Below are positions 1-7,290 of a stretch of DNA of 32,584 nucleotides, in pieces (the first letter of the stretch is position 1; each line of letters starts with the position of its first letter). Origin of the DNA: an uncultured Bacilli bacterium (GTDB taxonomy: Bacteria; Bacillota_I; Bacilli_A; ML615J-28; CAG-698). The DNA is taken from assembly GCA_947627195.1 (NCBI GenBank), contig CANQVC010000018.1:1-32584 (forward strand), read 5' to 3'. The notes beneath the pieces were generated by a model. It did not search any database. It was given only the letters and a program-made list of their open reading frames with translations, and was not told where the DNA came from. Made by a program: the position numbers and the translations under genes.

Positions 1-23
1 AATTAAAAAAATATCAAATAGGT

Positions 24-67
24 GGTATCATTTTGAAAAATGAGAAACTGGTACCATTTTGAAAAAG
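24..67. repeat. Imperfect 17-bp direct repeat, possible IS end relic
   Basis: Two copies of a GGTAyCATTTTGAAAAA motif lie at 24-40 and 50-66, with 9 bases between them. Repeated motifs of this kind (GGTACCATTTT...) are typical of the ends of IS21-family insertion sequences, which carry several short repeats. No transposase is visible because the window begins here. This is seen repetition plus an inferred origin; it could also be an operator upstream of rny. Confidence 0.35.
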
Positions 68-91
68 TATTAACAAAAAAATGAAAAACAT

Positions 92-120
92 TTGACTATC
101 TTTTTCATTTGTAGTATAAT
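92..120 (+). promoter_or_regulatory. Sigma-A promoter of rny
   Basis: TTGACT at 92-97 and a perfect TATAAT at 115-120 are separated by 17 bases. Transcription should begin near 126-127, giving a leader of about 59 bases before the rny start codon. Confidence 0.85.
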
Positions 121-125
121 GGAAA

Positions 126-159
126 GGTAATCAAATTAATTTTGATTGCCCCAAGTGGG
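126..159 (+). promoter_or_regulatory. 5'-terminal hairpins in the rny leader
   Basis: The predicted transcript would begin with a 10-bp stem: 126-135 pairs with 141-150 with one G-U pair and a 5-base loop. A second small hairpin, CCC-AAGT-GGG at about 150-159, shares bases with the first, so the two cannot both form completely. A stem at the very 5' end is expected to protect an mRNA from 5'-end-dependent decay. A role in autoregulation of RNase Y is only a hypothesis. Confidence 0.5.
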
Positions 160-185
160 TAATTTATTATATGGAGGTTTTAGAA

Positions 186-1796
186 ATGCAATTCTTATCT
201 GTGTTTCTAGCTGTTCCAACTGTTGTATTTGTTATATGTTTGATTGCTGGAGTCATTTTATCTCTATTTGTAGGCTTTATAGTTGCCAATTTTTTAATAA
301 AACGTAAACTAAATAAAGCTGGTATGACTGCTGAAAAGATTATAGAAGATGCTAATCAAAAAGCTGAAGAAATTCATAAAGAAAAATTATCTGAATGTAA
401 AGAAGAAGTTCTTCAAATAAAAGATGAAGCAAATCGTGAAATAAATGATCGTAAAAAAGCTGTTCAGGAAATGGAAAATAAAGTCAATCAACGTGAAGAT
501 CGATTAGATAAACGTGAAGAAGGATTAAATGCTAAAGAACAAAAAATTGATGCTAAAGAACGTACAATTGATGATAAAGAACGTAAAATTGATGACAGAA
601 AAGCAGAAATTGAAAAACTATACAATCGAGCAGATGAAATAGTTCAGGAGCAAGAAAAAAAGTTAGTCGAGATTTCCGAGCTTAATAAAGAAAAAGCACG
701 AGAAATTGTGTTAAATCGTGTTGAAGAAGACATGTCAAAAGAAATAGCTGTATACATTAAAGATCAAGAAGAAAAAGCTAAAGAAGAAGTTAAAAGAAAA
801 TCACAATGTTTGCTTGCTAATGCTATCCAACAATATGCAAATGATGCAATTAATGAAAAAACTGTTTCGGTAGTAGCTTTACCAAATGATGAAATGAAAG
901 GTCGTATTATTGGTAGAGAAGGAAGAAACATTCGTTCGATTGAAGCCGCAACAGGAGTTGATATTATTATTGATGATACTCCTGAAGCAGTAGTATTATC
1001 TTGTTTTGATCCGATTCGTCGTGAAATTGCTAGACGAACAATGGAAACATTAGTACAAGATGGTCGTATTCAACCACCTCGTATTGAGGAACTTGTTAGT
1101 AAATATAAAAGAGAATTAGATGTTGAATTAAAAGAAGCTGGAGAAAAAGCTGTATTTGATACAGGAATTGGTAAAATCCATCCTGATTTAGTAAAGTTAA
1201 TAGGTCGATTAAAATATCGTACAAGTTATGGACAAAATGTCTTAAATCATTCAATTGAAGTTGCTTTCCTTGCTGGAAAGTTAGCAGCAGAGATTGGGGA
1301 AAATGAAATGATTGCTAGACGTGCAGGATTACTTCATGATATTGGTAAAGCAGTAGATGCTGAAGTAGAAGGTAGCCATGTTGATATAGGTCTTGACCTT
1401 GCTAATCGTTATCGTGAAAAACCTGAAGTTATTGATGCTATTGGTAGCCATCATGGCGATAGAGAAGCTACAACACTAATTGCTCATTTAGTTGCTGCTG
1501 CTGATACTTTATCAGCTGCAAGACCAGGGGCAAGAAGTGAATCTTTAGATAATTATATTAAACGTCTAACACAATTAGAAGAAATATGTAATGAGTTTAA
1601 AGGTGTTGAAAAATCTTATGCATTACAAGCTGGTAGAGAAATTCGTGTTCTTGTTAAACCAGATGAAATAAGTGATGCTGAAGCATTTAAATTAGCCCGT
1701 GATATGCGTCTTAAAATTGAAAATGATGTGCAATATCCTGGAACAATTAAAGTTGTTGTAATTCGTGAAACAAGAGTCCAAGAAGTTGCAAAATAA
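186..1796 (+). CDS. rny: Ribonuclease Y
   Basis: RNase Y is the membrane-anchored endoribonuclease that starts mRNA decay in many Firmicutes. The 536-residue protein has the full family layout. A hydrophobic segment (about residues 3-38) is followed by a long charged coiled coil (about 45-205, with repeated KERxIDD-like heptads). A KH RNA-binding domain contains [16 protein letters not shown] (about 239-254), and an HD domain carries the HD metal pair in [10 protein letters not shown] (about 382-391). Length is close to the 520 residues of the Bacillus subtilis protein. An in-frame ATG at 171 forms part of the Shine-Dalgarno GGAGG (173-177), so the start is the ATG at 186, eight bases downstream. 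It stands upstream of ymdB and spoVS as in Bacillus, with its own promoter and a terminator behind it. Confidence 0.97.
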   Translation: MQFLSVFLAVPTVVFVICLIAGVILSLFVGFIVANFLIKRKLNKAGMTAEKIIEDANQKAEEIHKEKLSECKEEVLQIKDEANREINDRKKAVQEMENKVNQREDRLDKREEGLNAKEQKIDAKERTIDDKERKIDDRKAEIEKLYNRADEIVQEQEKKLVEISELNKEKAREIVLNRVEEDMSKEIAVYIKDQEEKAKEEVKRKSQCLLANAIQQYANDAINEKTVSVVALPNDEMKGRIIGREGRNIRSIEAATGVDIIIDDTPEAVVLSCFDPIRREIARRTMETLVQDGRIQPPRIEELVSKYKRELDVELKEAGEKAVFDTGIGKIHPDLVKLIGRLKYRTSYGQNVLNHSIEVAFLAGKLAAEIGENEMIARRAGLLHDIGKAVDAEVEGSHVDIGLDLANRYREKPEVIDAIGSHHGDREATTLIAHLVAAADTLSAARPGARSESLDNYIKRLTQLEEICNEFKGVEKSYALQAGREIRVLVKPDEISDAEAFKLARDMRLKIENDVQYPGTIKVVVIRETRVQEVAK

Positions 1797-1814
1797 AATA
1801 GTATAAATATAATT

Positions 1815-1884
1815 GAACTAGTGAATATTATTGGTAATACCAAATATTTGGTAAAATCAATTAGTATTAACTAGTTCTTTTTTA
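1815..1884 (+). terminator. Terminator of rny with nested palindromes
   Basis: GAACTAGT (1815-1822) pairs with ACTAGTTC (1870-1877), and the pairing continues inward with few mismatches; a T-run follows at 1878-1883. The loop contains further symmetric elements, including the perfect palindrome ACCAAATATTTGGT, so it is larger and more structured than a usual intrinsic terminator. Confidence 0.75.
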
Positions 1885-1908
1885 TTTGCAAAAGCCAATA
1901 AAATAAGA

Positions 1909-1937
1909 TTGACAAAAGAATTTTTTGTATGTATAAT
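1909..1937 (+). promoter_or_regulatory. Consensus sigma-A promoter of ymdB
   Basis: TTGACA (1909-1914) and TATAAT (1932-1937) are both perfect and lie 17 bases apart. The expected start of transcription, near 1944, falls on the Shine-Dalgarno sequence itself, so the leader would be only about 11 bases. Confidence 0.85.
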
Positions 1938-1954
1938 AAAACTAGGTGAAAATT

Positions 1955-2728
1955 ATGAATATATTAATTGTTGGTGATGTCTATTCTAAATTAGGTCGAG
2001 AAAGTTTAGAAGAAAATCTTAAAAAAATAAAAAGTGAAAAAACAATTCATTTTTTGATTGTTAATGGCGAAAATATTTCTCATGGTAAAGGCATAAACGA
2101 AAATCATTATAAATGGTTAATGCAACTTGGGGTAAATGTTGTAACATTAGGAAATCATTCATATCAAAATAAACAAATATTCAATTATATTGATAATGTT
2201 AATAATTTAGTTCGTCCTTATAATTATCCCCTAGATAGTCCAGGTAAAGGATATACAACTATAAATTATAATGGAACATTGATTACCGTATTTCAAATGA
2301 TTGGTACAGTTTTTATGGATGAAAATAATTTATCACCATTTTCTATGACCGAAAAATTGTTAGAAGAAGTTAAAAGTGATATTTATATTTGTGATTTTCA
2401 TGGTGAAGCAACAAGTGAAAAAATTGCTTTTGGTCATTATTTTGATGGTAGAATTCAAATTATTTTTGGTACCCATACTCATGTAGCAACAGCTGATGCA
2501 AGAATATTAGAACATGGTACAGCTTATATTACTGATGTAGGTATGACAGGACCACTTGATGGAGTAATAGGTACAAAAAAAGAAATTATTATAAATCGTA
2601 TGGTAAATGGCTGTAAAGAACGATTTGAACCACAAGACACAGGAAAAAAACAATTCAATGCAATTTTAGTTGAAATTGATGATAAATCGCATAAAGTGAC
2701 ACATATTGACACAATCAATAATATATAA
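1955..2728 (+). CDS. ymdB: YmdB-family metallophosphoesterase (2',3'-cAMP phosphodiesterase)
   Basis: The B. subtilis homologue is a di-metal phosphodiesterase that influences RNase Y activity, biofilm formation and cell fate, and it is also encoded directly behind rny. Metal-site motifs seen here are GD at residues 7-8, NGENISHG with E39, GNHSY, DFHGEATSEK, GTHTHVATAD and DVGMTGPLDG. The longest frame begins at a GTG (1946) inside the AGGTG Shine-Dalgarno sequence. The ATG at 1955 gives 257 residues and places the catalytic Asp and Glu at positions 8 and 39, as in Bacillus, so it is preferred. The promoter is its own and gives a nearly leaderless mRNA. Confidence 0.95.
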   Translation: MNILIVGDVYSKLGRESLEENLKKIKSEKTIHFLIVNGENISHGKGINENHYKWLMQLGVNVVTLGNHSYQNKQIFNYIDNVNNLVRPYNYPLDSPGKGYTTINYNGTLITVFQMIGTVFMDENNLSPFSMTEKLLEEVKSDIYICDFHGEATSEKIAFGHYFDGRIQIIFGTHTHVATADARILEHGTAYITDVGMTGPLDGVIGTKKEIIINRMVNGCKERFEPQDTGKKQFNAILVEIDDKSHKVTHIDTINNI

Positions 2729-2808
2729 TACTTCTTGTGAAATGAAGGCATAAAAATAAGTGATGTAACATATATTTTTATGACCAATATGTACAGGAGG
2801 AAAAAAAT

Positions 2809-3072
2809 ATGGATGTATTAAAAGTTTCATCAAAATCAAAACCAAATTCAGTAGCAGGTGCCCTTGCCAATGCCTTCAAGGATAAGCAAGGCGTGGAAAT
2901 TCAAGCTATTGGTGCTGGAGCATTGAATCAAGCAATTAAAGCCATTGCCATTGCGCGAGGATATGTTGCACCAACTGGTAAAGATTTAATTTGTGTTCCT
3001 GCTTTTAGTGACATTGAGATTGATGGTGAAGAAAGAACTGCCATCAAATTAATCATTGAAAGTAGAAAATAA
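2809..3072 (+). CDS. spoVS: Stage V sporulation protein S
   Basis: SpoVS is a small, highly conserved Alba-like protein that affects the progress of sporulation (coat assembly and completion of septation in Bacillus). The 87 residues closely follow the family, with MDVLKVSSKSKPNSVAGALA at the N-terminus and a central GAGALNQAIKAIAIARGYVAP block, and the length matches the usual 86. A strong AGGAGG Shine-Dalgarno sequence (2795-2800) precedes the ATG. It lies 80 bases behind ymdB as in Bacillus. A TATAAT at 2724-2729, overlapping the end of ymdB, could be a separate promoter but lacks a good -35 box; no clear sigma-H site was found. Confidence 0.97.
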   Translation: MDVLKVSSKSKPNSVAGALANAFKDKQGVEIQAIGAGALNQAIKAIAIARGYVAPTGKDLICVPAFSDIEIDGEERTAIKLIIESRK

Positions 3073-3073
3073 A

Positions 3074-3106
3074 AGGTCTATTTAAAAACTACTGATGAAA
3101 TAGGTC
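3074..3106 (+). other. Hairpin directly behind spoVS
   Basis: GGTCTATTT pairs throughout with AAATAGGTC, allowing two G-U pairs, across a loop of about 15 bases. It has no T-run and sits just ahead of the true terminator, so it may protect the 3' end or assist termination. Confidence 0.4.
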
Positions 3107-3111
3107 TTATT

Positions 3112-3148
3112 AAAGGGATGAATTCTATATTGGATTCATCCCTTTTCT
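3112..3148 (+). terminator. Intrinsic terminator of spoVS
   Basis: AAAGGGATGAAT (3112-3123) is the exact inverse of ATTCATCCCTTT (3134-3145), with a 10-base loop and a short T-rich tail. This ends the rny-ymdB-spoVS block. Confidence 0.85.
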
Positions 3149-3361
3149 TAATCAGTTTTATATCTTAATATTTTAAGATTAAATATTAGTTTAAAATTAT
3201 AAATCATATATGTTAATTGTTATAATTCAAATATTAATAATTCACCTCTTAAAAACTCTAATAATAAAAAAATCATAAGCAAGATATTTGACAAGTTGAT
3301 AAATCAGTAAAATTCTTAATAATACCAATATTAGTAGATTATAAAGAAAAAAAGTGATTAT
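3149..3361. other. AT-rich intergenic stretch without a gene
   Basis: No reading frame with a ribosome site is visible on either strand. It holds one perfect small hairpin (ATCTTAA-TATT-TTAAGAT, 3162-3179) and the left copy of the 21-bp direct repeat (3308-3328). A GAGGTGAA motif on the minus strand has no start codon at a usable distance. Confidence 0.6.
3308..3328. repeat. Left copy of 21-bp direct repeat flanking the ATPase island
   Basis: The 21 bases beginning TAAAATTCTTAATAATACC recur exactly at 5172-5192, on the far side of the ATPase gene and the IS remnant. Direct repeats around a gene-plus-mobile-element block suggest insertion or recombination; chance is less likely, but base composition here is very skewed. 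Confidence 0.65.
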
Positions 3362-3453
3362 ATTTGTACTTATTTAAATACAAATGTTTTAAACATTTTG
3401 TGCATCAAAATGCAAAAAAATAAAAAAAACAAAAGTTTTTGCACTTTAGTGCA
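3362..3453. promoter_or_regulatory. Four stacked inverted repeats ahead of the ATPase promoter
   Basis: Four palindromic elements lie within 92 bases. They are ATTTGTA...TACAAAT (3362-3385), AAATGTTT-T-AAACATTT (3382-3398, perfect), TGCAT-caaa-ATGCA (3401-3414) and TGCAC-ttta-GTGCA (3440-3453). The last two have the same 5-4-5 shape and sit 39 bases apart, as expected for paired operator half-sites or short RNA hairpins. They end 7 bases before the -35 box. Which protein would bind is unknown. Confidence 0.55.
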
Positions 3454-3460
3454 CAAAGTA

Positions 3461-3488
3461 TTAACTTTTTTAAAAATGGTAGTATAAT
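3461..3488 (+). promoter_or_regulatory. Promoter of the orphan ATPase
   Basis: TTAACT (3461-3466) and TATAAT (3483-3488) are separated by 16 bases, directly behind the palindrome cluster. The Shine-Dalgarno GGAGG follows at 3500-3504. Confidence 0.6.
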
Positions 3489-3510
3489 AAAATCAATGTG
3501 GAGGTACTTA

Positions 3511-4815
3511 ATGATGAATCCGAATCACACTTTAAAAAAAAGGGATTACTACTTAAATAAGTTGATATGTTTTAAAGATACTGAACCTATTAAAGTTATA
3601 ACTGGAATAAGAAGATGTGGAAAATCAAGTCTTATGAAACTTATGATACAGTACTTAAAAGAAATAGGTATAGAAGATGACCAAATTATTGAAATGAATT
3701 TTGAGTCATATGAATTTCAAAAAATGAACACGGATAATATTTATTCTTATGTTAAAGAAAGAATTGTTAATGGCAAAAAAATGTATCTTTTCTTTGATGA
3801 ATTGCAACGTATAAATTCATGGGAAATTGTTATAAATAGTTTTAGAGTTGATTTTAATTGTGATATTTATGTAACTGGATCTAATGCCTATTTATTATCT
3901 TCTGATTATTCAACATATTTATCTGGTAGATGCGTTGAAATTAAAATGTTACCTTTATCATTTAAAGAGTTTCTTGATTTTAATAATTTTGAGATAAAAG
4001 AAAATTCTTTGAAAATGAAATATGCAAAAGCAAAAGATGGTGAACCACACACTCTCGAAGAATTGTTTAATATTTATATGCAATTTGGTGGAATGCCAGG
4101 AATTGTTGATGTCGGTTTAGAACAAGATAAAGCATTTACTATTCTTGATGGAATATTTTCTACTGTTGTTTTAAGAGATATTATAGAGCGTGAAAAGCGT
4201 CGAGGACAAAAAAGAATAACTGATGCTTTCTTATTAAGAAAAATAATTATTTATTTAGCCTACAATATAGGTAGCAATATTTCAATTTCTAATATAGGTA
4301 ATGTACTTAATAATGAAGGTCTTTTTGAAGATGCTAATAAAGGTAGACCAAGCAATCATACTGTTTATGCATATATTGATGCTTTGCTTGAAAGCTATTT
4401 TTATTATGAAATCAAACGCTTTGATATTAGAGGAAAAGAATATTTAAAAACTCTTAGCAAGTATTATATTGTTGATATTGGCTTACGTAATTATTTATTT
4501 GGTTTAAGAGATCGCGATAGAGGACACGTTATAGAAAACATAGTTTATCTTGAACTTAAAAGACGTGGATATGATGTAGCAATTGGAAAAATAGATAATA
4601 ATGAAATAGATTTTATTGCCACAAAAACAACTGATAAAATCTATATCCAAGTAACTGAGAGTATGAATAGTGAAGAAGTAAGAAATAGAGAACTTGCACC
4701 ACTTAGAAAAATTCCTGACAATTATGAAAAAATAGTATTATCAATGGATAAAGACTTAAATAATGTTTATGATGGGATTAAATCAATTAATTTAATTGAT
4801 TGGTTACTTTCATAA
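3511..4815 (+). CDS. Orphan AAA ATPase with DUF4143 domain
   Basis: This belongs to the widespread group of stand-alone ATPases with an AAA_14 domain followed by DUF4143. Their cellular role is not established, and they are frequent in gut bacteria and mobile regions. The N-terminal half has a P-loop (GIRRCGKSS) and a Walker B strand (MYLFFDELQRI). A sensor-like VTGSNAYLLSS follows, and the C-terminal part has the EIDFIA/YIQVTESM nuclease-like fold pattern of DUF4143. Length is about 434 residues, normal for the group. The frame opens upstream at 3439, but GGAGG at 3500-3504 supports ATG 3511 (or 3514). It interrupts the expected sporulation neighbourhood, has its own promoter and palindromes, and is enclosed with an IS remnant by direct repeats, which suggests horizontal acquisition. 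Confidence 0.9.
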   Translation: MMNPNHTLKKRDYYLNKLICFKDTEPIKVITGIRRCGKSSLMKLMIQYLKEIGIEDDQIIEMNFESYEFQKMNTDNIYSYVKERIVNGKKMYLFFDELQRINSWEIVINSFRVDFNCDIYVTGSNAYLLSSDYSTYLSGRCVEIKMLPLSFKEFLDFNNFEIKENSLKMKYAKAKDGEPHTLEELFNIYMQFGGMPGIVDVGLEQDKAFTILDGIFSTVVLRDIIEREKRRGQKRITDAFLLRKIIIYLAYNIGSNISISNIGNVLNNEGLFEDANKGRPSNHTVYAYIDALLESYFYYEIKRFDIRGKEYLKTLSKYYIVDIGLRNYLFGLRDRDRGHVIENIVYLELKRRGYDVAIGKIDNNEIDFIATKTTDKIYIQVTESMNSEEVRNRELAPLRKIPDNYEKIVLSMDKDLNNVYDGIKSINLIDWLLS

Positions 4816-4831
4816 AAAAGATAAATTTTAG

Positions 4832-5160
4832 GGGGCTGTGAAAAAAACTAACTTTTAAAAAGTAGGGCTTCACAGTCTTTTTTATTCAAAAAGCAAAAAA
4901 CGCTCGGGGAATCTAACCCAGAAACGTTTTGATTGTAGAATAATTATGGTTCGCAATATTTTACATAAATTATTATAAATTGTTTTTATATTTCCCTCAA
5001 CTATAATAGCTGAGGAATCAATAAAACGCTTATGCTTTGCAAAATTGTTTCTTTAATTTAAATGATATATTAATGATATATTAAAGAAATATAAAATAAA
5101 TAATAATATAAAAGTAAAATAAGGCTGTGAAAACCTGAATCAGAGTTTTTTCACAGCCCC
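4832..5160. mobile_element. Decayed insertion sequence or MITE with terminal inverted repeats
   Basis: The left end (4832-4849) starts GGGGCTGTGAAAAAAACT, and the right end (5144-5160), read inversely, is GGGGCTGTGAAAAAACT, identical apart from one A. Each end also folds on itself: CTGTGAA with TTCACAG at 4835-4877, and GGCTGTGAAAA with TTTTCACAGCC at 5123-5159, both followed by T-runs. They therefore probably also terminate transcription from both sides. Ends beginning GGGGCTGTGAAAAA are common in IS1182-like and related elements of Firmicutes. At about 330 bp it cannot encode a full transposase; a short residual frame remains on the minus strand. No convincing target duplication is visible at the borders. 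Confidence 0.7.
4882..5052 (-). pseudogene. Residual transposase C-terminus (remnant)
   Basis: Within the inverted-repeat element an open stretch of 56 codons ends in TAA, just before the left-end hairpin. It reads RNNFAKHKRFIDSSAII then VEGNIKTIYNNLCKILRTI and continues to a basic tail. A stop lies directly upstream and there is no start codon or ribosome site. The S-x-x-V-E-G segment and the basic N-L-x-K-I-L helix at the end resemble the last part of IS1182/IS4-type transposases, joined by an internal deletion. The assignment is inferred from position and pattern. Confidence 0.45.
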
Positions 5161-5171
5161 TTTTTTATTAA

Positions 5172-5192
5172 TAAAATTCTTAATAATACCAA
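5172..5192. repeat. Right copy of 21-bp direct repeat
   Basis: Exact second copy of the sequence at 3308-3328, beginning TAAAATTCTTAATAATACC and lying 12 bases beyond the right end of the IS remnant. Together the copies bracket about 1.9 kb that contains the ATPase gene and the element. Confidence 0.65.
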
Positions 5193-5293
5193 AATAAATA
5201 GTGATTTAATCTATATTTTTATTTTTATATATCAATTTTAAGAATTATGTGTTATTATATTAGTATAAATTTATATATACAAAGGTGAAATAA

Positions 5294-5794
5294 ATGACAA
5301 ACGAACAAATACATCAAGAAGTTTTAAAAGTAATGAAAAATCCTAATTGGCAATTAACTATTGATCTTCCTAAATTAGATCCTATACCAGAAAAAGTTTA
5401 TCATTCACGAATTTATAAAAAAATTCATGATTATGATTCATCATGGTTTGATACAATTGATCAACATGGATGGGCATATTTATCAATTTTAGATTTTGAA
5501 CATACTTATTATAGTGAATCAAGAGATGAATATGTTTATGTTATTGAACATCGCAGTTCATTTACGCAAGAATACATTCGTCGCTTTAAAAATCGTGGTG
5601 GTGATATTTTCTTTGGTGTTTATCATAAACAAATTAATGATTATGTAAAAGAATATTCTAATGAATATTTACACAATGCTAATATATATTATTTACAACT
5701 TATTTGTAATATTGTGAAAGGTGGATATTCTAAGAAACAACAAATGAATGATAAAAAAGAATTTAAGAAGAAATTTTTTAATAAAACAAAATAG
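5294..5794 (+). CDS. Unrecognised 166-residue soluble protein
   Basis: I do not recognise this gene. It has a clear ribosome site (AAAGGTG, 5281-5287), coding-type codon use and its own terminator, so it is very probably real. The product has no signal peptide or membrane segment. It is rich in Tyr, His and charged residues, has a Trp-containing motif (SSWFDTIDQHGWAYLSILDFEHTYY, shown here in part: SWFDTIDQHGWAYL) and a very basic Lys-rich C-terminus (KKEFKKKFFNKTK) that could bind nucleic acid or anionic surfaces. A weak extended -10 (TGTTATTAT, 5250-5258) may serve as promoter. It stands alone between the ATPase island and the next monocistronic gene. Confidence 0.8.
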   Translation: MTNEQIHQEVLKVMKNPNWQLTIDLPKLDPIPEKVYHSRIYKKIHDYDSSWFDTIDQHGWAYLSILDFEHTYYSESRDEYVYVIEHRSSFTQEYIRRFKNRGGDIFFGVYHKQINDYVKEYSNEYLHNANIYYLQLICNIVKGGYSKKQQMNDKKEFKKKFFNKTK

Positions 5795-5812
5795 GGACAT
5801 AAATCCCTATTT
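5789..5812 (+). terminator. Intrinsic terminator overlapping a stop codon
   Basis: AAATAGGGA (5789-5797) pairs perfectly with TCCCTATTT (5804-5812) over a 6-base loop and is followed by a weak T-rich tail. The stop codon of the preceding gene lies inside the left arm. Confidence 0.75.
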
Positions 5813-5839
5813 TATTATAAACAATATATCAAATTGCAA

Positions 5840-5868
5840 TTGAAATATATTGAAAAAAATGGTAAAAT
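5840..5868 (+). promoter_or_regulatory. Sigma-A promoter with extended -10
   Basis: TTGAAA (5840-5845) and TAAAAT (5863-5868) lie 17 bases apart, with a TGG extension directly before the -10 box. Confidence 0.7.
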
Positions 5869-5891
5869 ATGAGATGTTATGGAGATAAGAT

Positions 5892-6599
5892 ATGAATCCT
5901 TTTTATGAAAAGTTTAATAATCAAGATATAGATGAATCTATTTTTAAAATAAGTCAAAAGAAAATGACTTTTGAAGATAGTTTTTGGCATCTTGCATGCA
6001 TGGCATTATATTATAAAAATAATAATAATGATTTTTTAGAAAAAAGATGTTTATCGAAAGCATGTGATTTAAATTATATTTATAATGCTTATTTATATTT
6101 TGATAAATGTGAAGTTTTACCTAAAACTTATCAACAATATATTAAACCTTTTGAACATTCAATGAAAAATGATCAATTAGAATTAATGATTAAAGAACAA
6201 AACAAAAAATCACGAAAATTTGATGGCTTAGGATTCGGTTTATATAGTTTATTTACTTTACTTATGTTACCATTAACTCTTTTATTTGTCTTTGTTTTTA
6301 AAATGGAAACAACTCTTTCAGCTTTTCTTTCTTTAGGAATTGTTTGTGTTGGTCAATTTGTCTTTACTAATTATCGTCGTCGTAAAAAACAAAGAAATGA
6401 AATGATGCAAGAAAATAATATTCCTAGAGAATTAAAACAAATTTTTCAACAATTACAAAAATATGAACAAATATTTCAAGAACAAAATTATGTTTATTTA
6501 CTTCATTCATCAAAAGAAGAAGAAAAAAATATTATTCAATGTATAAAAGAACATAAAATATATCAACCACCTAAAAAAGAAAAAAAGAAAAAAGGATAA
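5892..6599 (+). CDS. Unrecognised membrane protein with two transmembrane segments
   Basis: The function is not recognised. The 235-residue protein has a soluble N-terminal part (1-110) with regularly spaced aromatic and Cys residues. Two hydrophobic helices follow (about 113-136 and 142-160), joined by a short KMETT turn, then a very basic RRRKKQR stretch and a charged, Gln-rich helical tail ending in a poly-Lys tract. Both ends should therefore be cytoplasmic. Residues 25-75 (DSFWHLACMALYYKNN, LEKRCLSKACDLNYIYNAYLYF) resemble short helical TPR/Sel1-like repeats, which would fit a scaffold role; this is weak. A GGAG ribosome site (5881-5884) lies seven bases before the ATG, and it has its own promoter. 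Confidence 0.8.
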   Translation: MNPFYEKFNNQDIDESIFKISQKKMTFEDSFWHLACMALYYKNNNNDFLEKRCLSKACDLNYIYNAYLYFDKCEVLPKTYQQYIKPFEHSMKNDQLELMIKEQNKKSRKFDGLGFGLYSLFTLLMLPLTLLFVFVFKMETTLSAFLSLGIVCVGQFVFTNYRRRKKQRNEMMQENNIPRELKQIFQQLQKYEQIFQEQNYVYLLHSSKEEEKNIIQCIKEHKIYQPPKKEKKKKG

Positions 6600-6632
6600 A
6601 GAAAACTAATTTGTATAACAAATAAATTTTTG

Positions 6633-6661
6633 TTGTAAAATAGATATATATTTTATATAAT
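6633..6661 (+). promoter_or_regulatory. Sigma-A promoter of the acetyltransferase-mrp pair
   Basis: TTGTAA (6633-6638) and TATAAT (6656-6661) are 17 bases apart. Predicted transcription starts near 6668, about 17 bases before the gene. Confidence 0.7.
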
Positions 6662-6684
6662 GTTGTGAAGAAAGAGTGAGTATT

Positions 6685-7269
6685 ATGATCTATTTAACCC
6701 TCCCAACAATTGAAACAAAACGCCTTATTTTAAGGGAAACACAAGTAAGTGATTATAAAGATATGTTTGAATATGCTTCGCTTCCTAATGTTGGACCTGT
6801 TGCGGGATGGCAACCTCATCTTAATCAACGAATGACTAAAGATGTCTTGCAATATTTTCATGACAAAAAAAGATTAGGTCAATTAGGAACATATGCTATT
6901 GTATTAAAAGAAAATAATAAAATGATTGGAACTGTTGAGCTACATTCTTATACTCCTAATTTTAAAGCTGAATTAGGTTATACAGTTAGTCCATACTATT
7001 GGGGAAAAGGAATTGCTGTTGAAGCATCTAAAGTTGCTATCGAAGTTGGCTTTGAATATTTAGGTCTTAAAAGAATTGAATGCACAACATATGTTGATAA
7101 TTTTCAATCACAAAGAGTGTGTGAAAAATTAGGATTAACATTTGAAGGTATTAGGAAAAAAGGATATCAATTATATGATGGAACATTTCATGATATAAGA
7201 TGTTATGCAATAACAGATGATGAATATTTTTCCAAAGAATATCAAAAAAAATATATGAATAACTTATAA
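6685..7269 (+). CDS. GNAT-family N-acetyltransferase (RimJ/RimL type)
   Basis: The protein resembles the RimJ/RimL branch of GNAT enzymes, which move an acetyl group from acetyl-CoA to amino groups of proteins or small molecules; the substrate cannot be read from sequence. Family features are the opening LPTIETKRLILRETQVSDY, the strand MIGTVELHSY, AELGYTVSPYYWGKGIAVEA with the acetyl-CoA-binding loop near GKGIA, and the closing SQRVCEKLGLTFEGIRKKGY. A GTG nine bases upstream (6676) is possible, but the ATG at 6685 gives the usual family start and 194 residues. The downstream gap to mrp is 21 bases with no terminator, so the two are probably co-transcribed. Confidence 0.9.
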   Translation: MIYLTLPTIETKRLILRETQVSDYKDMFEYASLPNVGPVAGWQPHLNQRMTKDVLQYFHDKKRLGQLGTYAIVLKENNKMIGTVELHSYTPNFKAELGYTVSPYYWGKGIAVEASKVAIEVGFEYLGLKRIECTTYVDNFQSQRVCEKLGLTFEGIRKKGYQLYDGTFHDIRCYAITDDEYFSKEYQKKYMNNL

Positions 7270-7290
7270 TAATAAAAAGGAGAAAAAAAT

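Noticed and set aside
171-185. Upstream ATG of rny giving a longer N-terminus
   Set aside because: The ATG is part of the Shine-Dalgarno sequence TGGAGG that serves the ATG at 186.
2729-2808. Sigma-H promoter for spoVS
   Set aside because: GAAGGCATA partly resembles the -35 element, but no GAAT-type -10 follows at the needed distance.
4820-5175. Target-site duplication of the IS remnant
   Set aside because: The bases beside the two ends (TTTTAG and TTTTTT) do not form a convincing duplicate.
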